Shown: positions 13,723-15,447 of the stretch, piece by piece
Layout: every line of letters begins with the position of its first letter
Numbering within the stretch: position 1 is the stretch's first letter
NCBI GenBank assembly: GCA_003159055.1
Contig: PMLH01000194.1
Span: 2,873 to 18,319, forward strand
DNA: 15,447 nucleotides
Reading direction: 5' to 3'
Origin: Myxococcales bacterium
GTDB lineage: Bacteria > Myxococcota > Polyangia > Fen-1088
The notes under the pieces: generated by a model
What the model was told of the DNA's origin: nothing
Database searches by the model: none
The model's input: only the letters and a program-made list of their open reading frames with translations
Translations under genes and position numbers: made by a program

Positions 13723-14504
13723 TGACCTTCACTCTCGAACAACTGTCGGCACGCCTGGGCGATCGCGACGTCATTGCCGAGCTGTCTTTCTCGGTCGCCG
13801 CCAAAGAGCGCGTCGTACTTTTGGGCATCAACGGTTGCGGCAAGACCACCCTGCTCAAGATCCTTGATGGGCTGATGCCGCCGGCAGGCGGCGTGCTTCG
13901 CTACGACGGTCGCGCGCTCGACGGGAACGCGCTTGGCGAGCCGGTCTTTCGGCGACGTTTTCGCTCCGAGGTCGCGTTCTTGTTCCAGAACGTGGACGCC
14001 ATGCTGTTCAATCCCACGGTGGCCGACGAGATCGCGTTCGGGCCGCGCCAGCTCGGGCTGCCCGACGTCGAGGCCCGGGTAGAACGCTACGCCAAGCTGT
14101 TCGGGACCGAGGACTGGTTGCGGCGCCCACCCTTCGAGCTGTCGGGGGGTGAAAAGAAACGTGTGGCGTTGGCCGCACTGTTTGCCATCGAACCGAAGCT
14201 GCTCTTGCTCGACGAGCCGACCGCGGGCCTCGACCCAGCGTCGAGCGCACACTTGGTTGACCTGCTCAATCAGCGAAGTGATCTGACCGTGATCACCTCA
14301 ACCCACAATCTGAGTGTGGTGGCCGAGCTCGGCTCGCGCGTGCTGCTACTGCCGCCCCGCCCTGGTCGGTTGCTCTACGACGGTCCGCCCGAGGGTATCC
14401 TCGACCATGAGGAGCTGCTAGTTGCAAGTGGTCTCGCCCATCGCCACGAGCACCATCACCACGGCGCAACCCACGCGCACTTTCACGTTCACGACGGCGA
14501 TTGA
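13722..14504 (+). CDS. nikO: NikO/CbiO, ATPase of the ECF nickel/cobalt transporter, with His-rich tail
   Basis: A 260-residue ABC ATPase. Walker A is GINGCGKTT (35-43), Q-loop Gln89 in FLFQN, signature LSGGE (140-144), Walker B LLLLDEP (160-166, catalytic Glu165), D-loop GLDPAS, and switch His195 in STHN. All motifs needed for ATP hydrolysis are present. It powers NikMQ from the cytoplasm, probably as a homodimer since only one ATPase gene is present. Residues 240-257 form a His-rich tail (nine His, including HEHHHH) that could bind Ni/Co arriving in the cytoplasm or sense its level; this tail is not part of the core fold. It is the last gene of the operon, with a one-base overlap to nikQ. 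A degraded PIN-toxin gene starts at its 3' end. Confidence 0.95.
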   Translation: MTFTLEQLSARLGDRDVIAELSFSVAAKERVVLLGINGCGKTTLLKILDGLMPPAGGVLRYDGRALDGNALGEPVFRRRFRSEVAFLFQNVDAMLFNPTVADEIAFGPRQLGLPDVEARVERYAKLFGTEDWLRRPPFELSGGEKKRVALAALFAIEPKLLLLDEPTAGLDPASSAHLVDLLNQRSDLTVITSTHNLSVVAELGSRVLLLPPRPGRLLYDGPPEGILDHEELLVASGLAHRHEHHHHGATHAHFHVHDGD

Positions 14505-14640
14505 GCAGGGGCTACACGACACCCTGTTTGTGGAGCTTGCCATACGGGAGAACCTCCCGCTTGTGACCTTCGATGCGAAGGTGCTTGCGGCTTTCCCAGA
14601 GGTTGCTGTCCGTCCTCGAGCGCTCGTCCCGCAACACTGA
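14497..14640 (+). pseudogene. C-terminal remnant of a VapC-like PIN-domain toxin
   Basis: About 47 codons in the frame ending TGA at 14638-14640 read AIEQGLHDTLFVELAIRENL, then LVTFDAK and AFPEVAVRP. This matches the last third of VapC-type PIN ribonucleases: the conserved Asp (here in LHDTLF), the helix after it, the PLVTFD strand and the FPEVAV end. The N-terminal two thirds, with the first catalytic Asp and Glu, are missing, and upstream the frame runs into the out-of-phase His tail of nikO. No start codon or antitoxin gene is associated. It is best read as a decayed toxin gene cut at the nikO 3' end. A 6-bp hairpin (CGGGAG/CTCCCG, 14545-14559) lies inside it but lacks a T-run. Confidence 0.75.
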
Positions 14641-14685
14641 GCCACCAGAATGTCGACAGCCGTGACTATTCGCTCAACGGGCGGT

Positions 14686-15033
14686 TCACCGACCAAGAAC
14701 AACGTCAACCCCGGACAGCACGAGCTCCAGTTTTGCCTTTGGTAGCTTGCCCACACGTCCAGTCAATTCCGACTTGTCGAGTGTCACAATCTGCGAGACG
14801 TTCGCCACGGATTCCTTGGGCAGCCCCGTGGCTGTCTCAGGCAGCAAGACGTTTCCTGGCGCTGACGCCCACTTCACGTTGCTGGTCAGCGCAACGCAGA
14901 CCGCGGTTGAAATGCGACTCCTATTCAAGCTATCCCCTTGAATCACCACGACCGGTCTCCGAAATCCTGGCTTGGATCCGCGCGGCTCACCGAGGTCCGC
15001 CCACCACACTTCCCCCTGGGAGACGTTCACCAT
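14686..15033 (-). CDS. mazF: MazF/PemK-family endoribonuclease toxin
   Basis: A 115-residue toxin expected to cleave mRNA at short sequences. The family hallmarks are present: GEVWWADLGEPRGSKPGFRR (7-26), whose Arg25/Arg26 region holds the catalytic Arg, strand RRPVVVIQGD, catalytic Thr in VALTSN, and the C-terminal block VANVSQIVTLDKSEL. Length is normal and no motif is broken, so it is probably active. ATG 15033 overlaps the antitoxin stop by seven bases (ATGGTGA), giving coupled translation with the antitoxin first. It faces nikO and the PIN remnant tail to tail. Confidence 0.95.
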   Translation of the reverse strand: MVNVSQGEVWWADLGEPRGSKPGFRRPVVVIQGDSLNRSRISTAVCVALTSNVKWASAPGNVLLPETATGLPKESVANVSQIVTLDKSELTGRVGKLPKAKLELVLSGVDVVLGR

Positions 15034-15263
15034 TCACTCCGCGCCAGCGTCCGACGGGCAGCCTTCGACGCAAATCCGTCAGCCGGCTCATTTACCTCAT
15101 CGAGCGCTTTGTCCATGGCCTCCGTTACACTATCTGGCGCGTGCCGCGCCACGTATTCGCTGAGCGCTCGTGCATAGACATCACTCCTTGACCGCTTCGC
15201 CCGGTGGGCAAGAGTCTCGGCCCGCTTGAAGATATCGTCTGGTATCGAAACTGCCGTCTTCAT
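15027..15263 (-). CDS. Ribbon-helix-helix antitoxin paired with MazF
   Basis: A 78-residue antitoxin. Residues 1-45 form a ribbon-helix-helix DNA-binding domain (MKTAVSIPDDIFKRAETLA, then RSDVYARALSEYVARH), which should dimerise and bind its own promoter. The C-terminal part (~46-78, DSVTEAMDKALDEV, then ASKAARRTLARSEW) is the usual flexible toxin-wrapping tail. It precedes mazF with a seven-base overlap. It is the MazE partner by position, but it belongs to the RHH (CopG/Arc-like) type rather than the AbrB-fold type of E. coli MazE. The ATG lacks a Shine-Dalgarno; see the promoter entry for a possible leaderless start. Confidence 0.92.
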   Translation of the reverse strand: MKTAVSIPDDIFKRAETLAHRAKRSRSDVYARALSEYVARHAPDSVTEAMDKALDEVNEPADGFASKAARRTLARSEW

Positions 15264-15297
15264 ACCTGCAGTATAACCGGGTATGAACCCCGGTCAA
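15261..15297 (-). promoter_or_regulatory. Promoter and operator of the antitoxin-mazF operon
   Basis: On the minus strand TTGACC (15297-15292) and TATACT (15275-15270) are separated by 16 bases, a good sigma-70-type promoter. Only six bases lie between the -10 box and the ATG at 15263, so transcription should begin at or next to the start codon. The same stretch holds repeated half-sites: CATACC (15261-15266), GTATAACC (15271-15278) and GGTATG (15279-15284), forming a dyad that covers the -10 region and start codon. This fits autorepression by the RHH antitoxin. Confidence 0.6.
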
Positions 15298-15333
15298 CCC
15301 GCCCTGGGCCACGTCCGCCCAACGCCTTGCCGT

Positions 15334-15447
15334 TCAGATGGGAGCTGCAAGCCCGCCGCCGAACTGGCCGCTCGATTCTACACCGATGTCCCTGCGGCGG
15401 GTTCGTCTGTCCCTGCGGCGCTGCATCGGCTTGTTCGCCCGCTTCGG
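15334..15447 (-). other. Right-edge stretch with a 13-nt repeat; possible end of a partial ORF
   Basis: TGTCCCTGCGGCG occurs twice (15387-15399, 15408-15420) with a period of 21 nt. On the minus strand a frame open from the window edge to a TGA at 15336-15334 would encode 37 residues in which the repeat gives a 7-residue period of Arg-Arg-Arg-Asp type. Without upstream sequence it cannot be told whether this is a gene end or non-coding DNA. Confidence 0.2.

Noticed and set aside
14545..14559. CGGGAG-AAC-CTCCCG hairpin as a Rho-independent terminator of the nickel operon
   Set aside because: No T-run follows, and the sequence codes for the conserved PIN-domain end, which explains it.
15311..15330. 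Integron attC-like core site (CGTTGGGC on the minus strand), with a second GTTGAGC beyond mazF at 14672-14678
   Set aside because: No matching RYYYAAC left site or paired stem lies at attC distance within the window, and only eight bases separate mazF from the second core. GTTRRRY is common by chance. It could be revisited with sequence to the right.

Overview
The window is GC-rich, densely packed bacterial DNA with short gaps, many overlapping start and stop codons, and several divergent or convergent gene pairs. The mix of a sigma-54 activator/histidine kinase/single-receiver cluster, a cytochrome c lipoprotein, a Gly/Tyr-rich secreted protein and a NikK/NikL-type nickel transporter would suit a Gram-negative of the Myxococcota/Deltaproteobacteria kind. 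That placement is inferred from gene content only; there is no rRNA or marker gene here.

Layout. 1-2351: a signalling cluster made of a left-truncated NtrC-type response regulator (minus), a divergent two-TM histidine kinase that starts at TTG (plus), and a stand-alone receiver protein converging on it (minus). 2534-3701: a minus-strand pair, a four-helix membrane protein with His placed like a b561-type di-heme protein, followed by a lipoprotein with one CxxCH heme site. 3702-4197: 496 bases with no supported gene but with three structured elements (a 7-bp inverted repeat, a 118-base element with 27-bp inverted ends, and two mutually exclusive hairpins). 4198-4671: a small His/Gln-rich protein of unknown function. 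4728-6071: an S1-domain CvfB-like protein and OsmC (minus). 6329-7180: a secreted Gly/Tyr-rich protein preceded by a palindrome-rich leader. 7186-10194: alpha/beta hydrolase, aldo/keto reductase and O-methyltransferase, all minus.

10340-14504 is the most interesting region: a six-gene, almost fully overlapping plus-strand operon for nickel (possibly cobalt) uptake. Order: NikK-like (DUF4198) periplasmic protein, NikL-like membrane-anchored periplasmic protein, an outer-membrane beta-barrel-like protein, the S component NikM/CbiM, the T component NikQ/CbiQ, and the ATPase NikO/CbiO with a His-rich tail. The barrel lies between nikL and nikM, so the operon could encode a route from the outer membrane to the cytoplasm. 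The three exported proteins are each predicted to begin with His after signal-peptide cleavage, and the S component begins Met-His. This suggests N-terminal-His metal sites along the whole path.

14497-15447: directly after nikO lies the C-terminal remnant of a VapC-like PIN toxin, then an intact minus-strand antitoxin/MazF pair whose predicted promoter lies so close to the antitoxin ATG that the mRNA may be leaderless. The right edge holds a 13-nt repeat with a 21-nt period and nothing else that can be identified.
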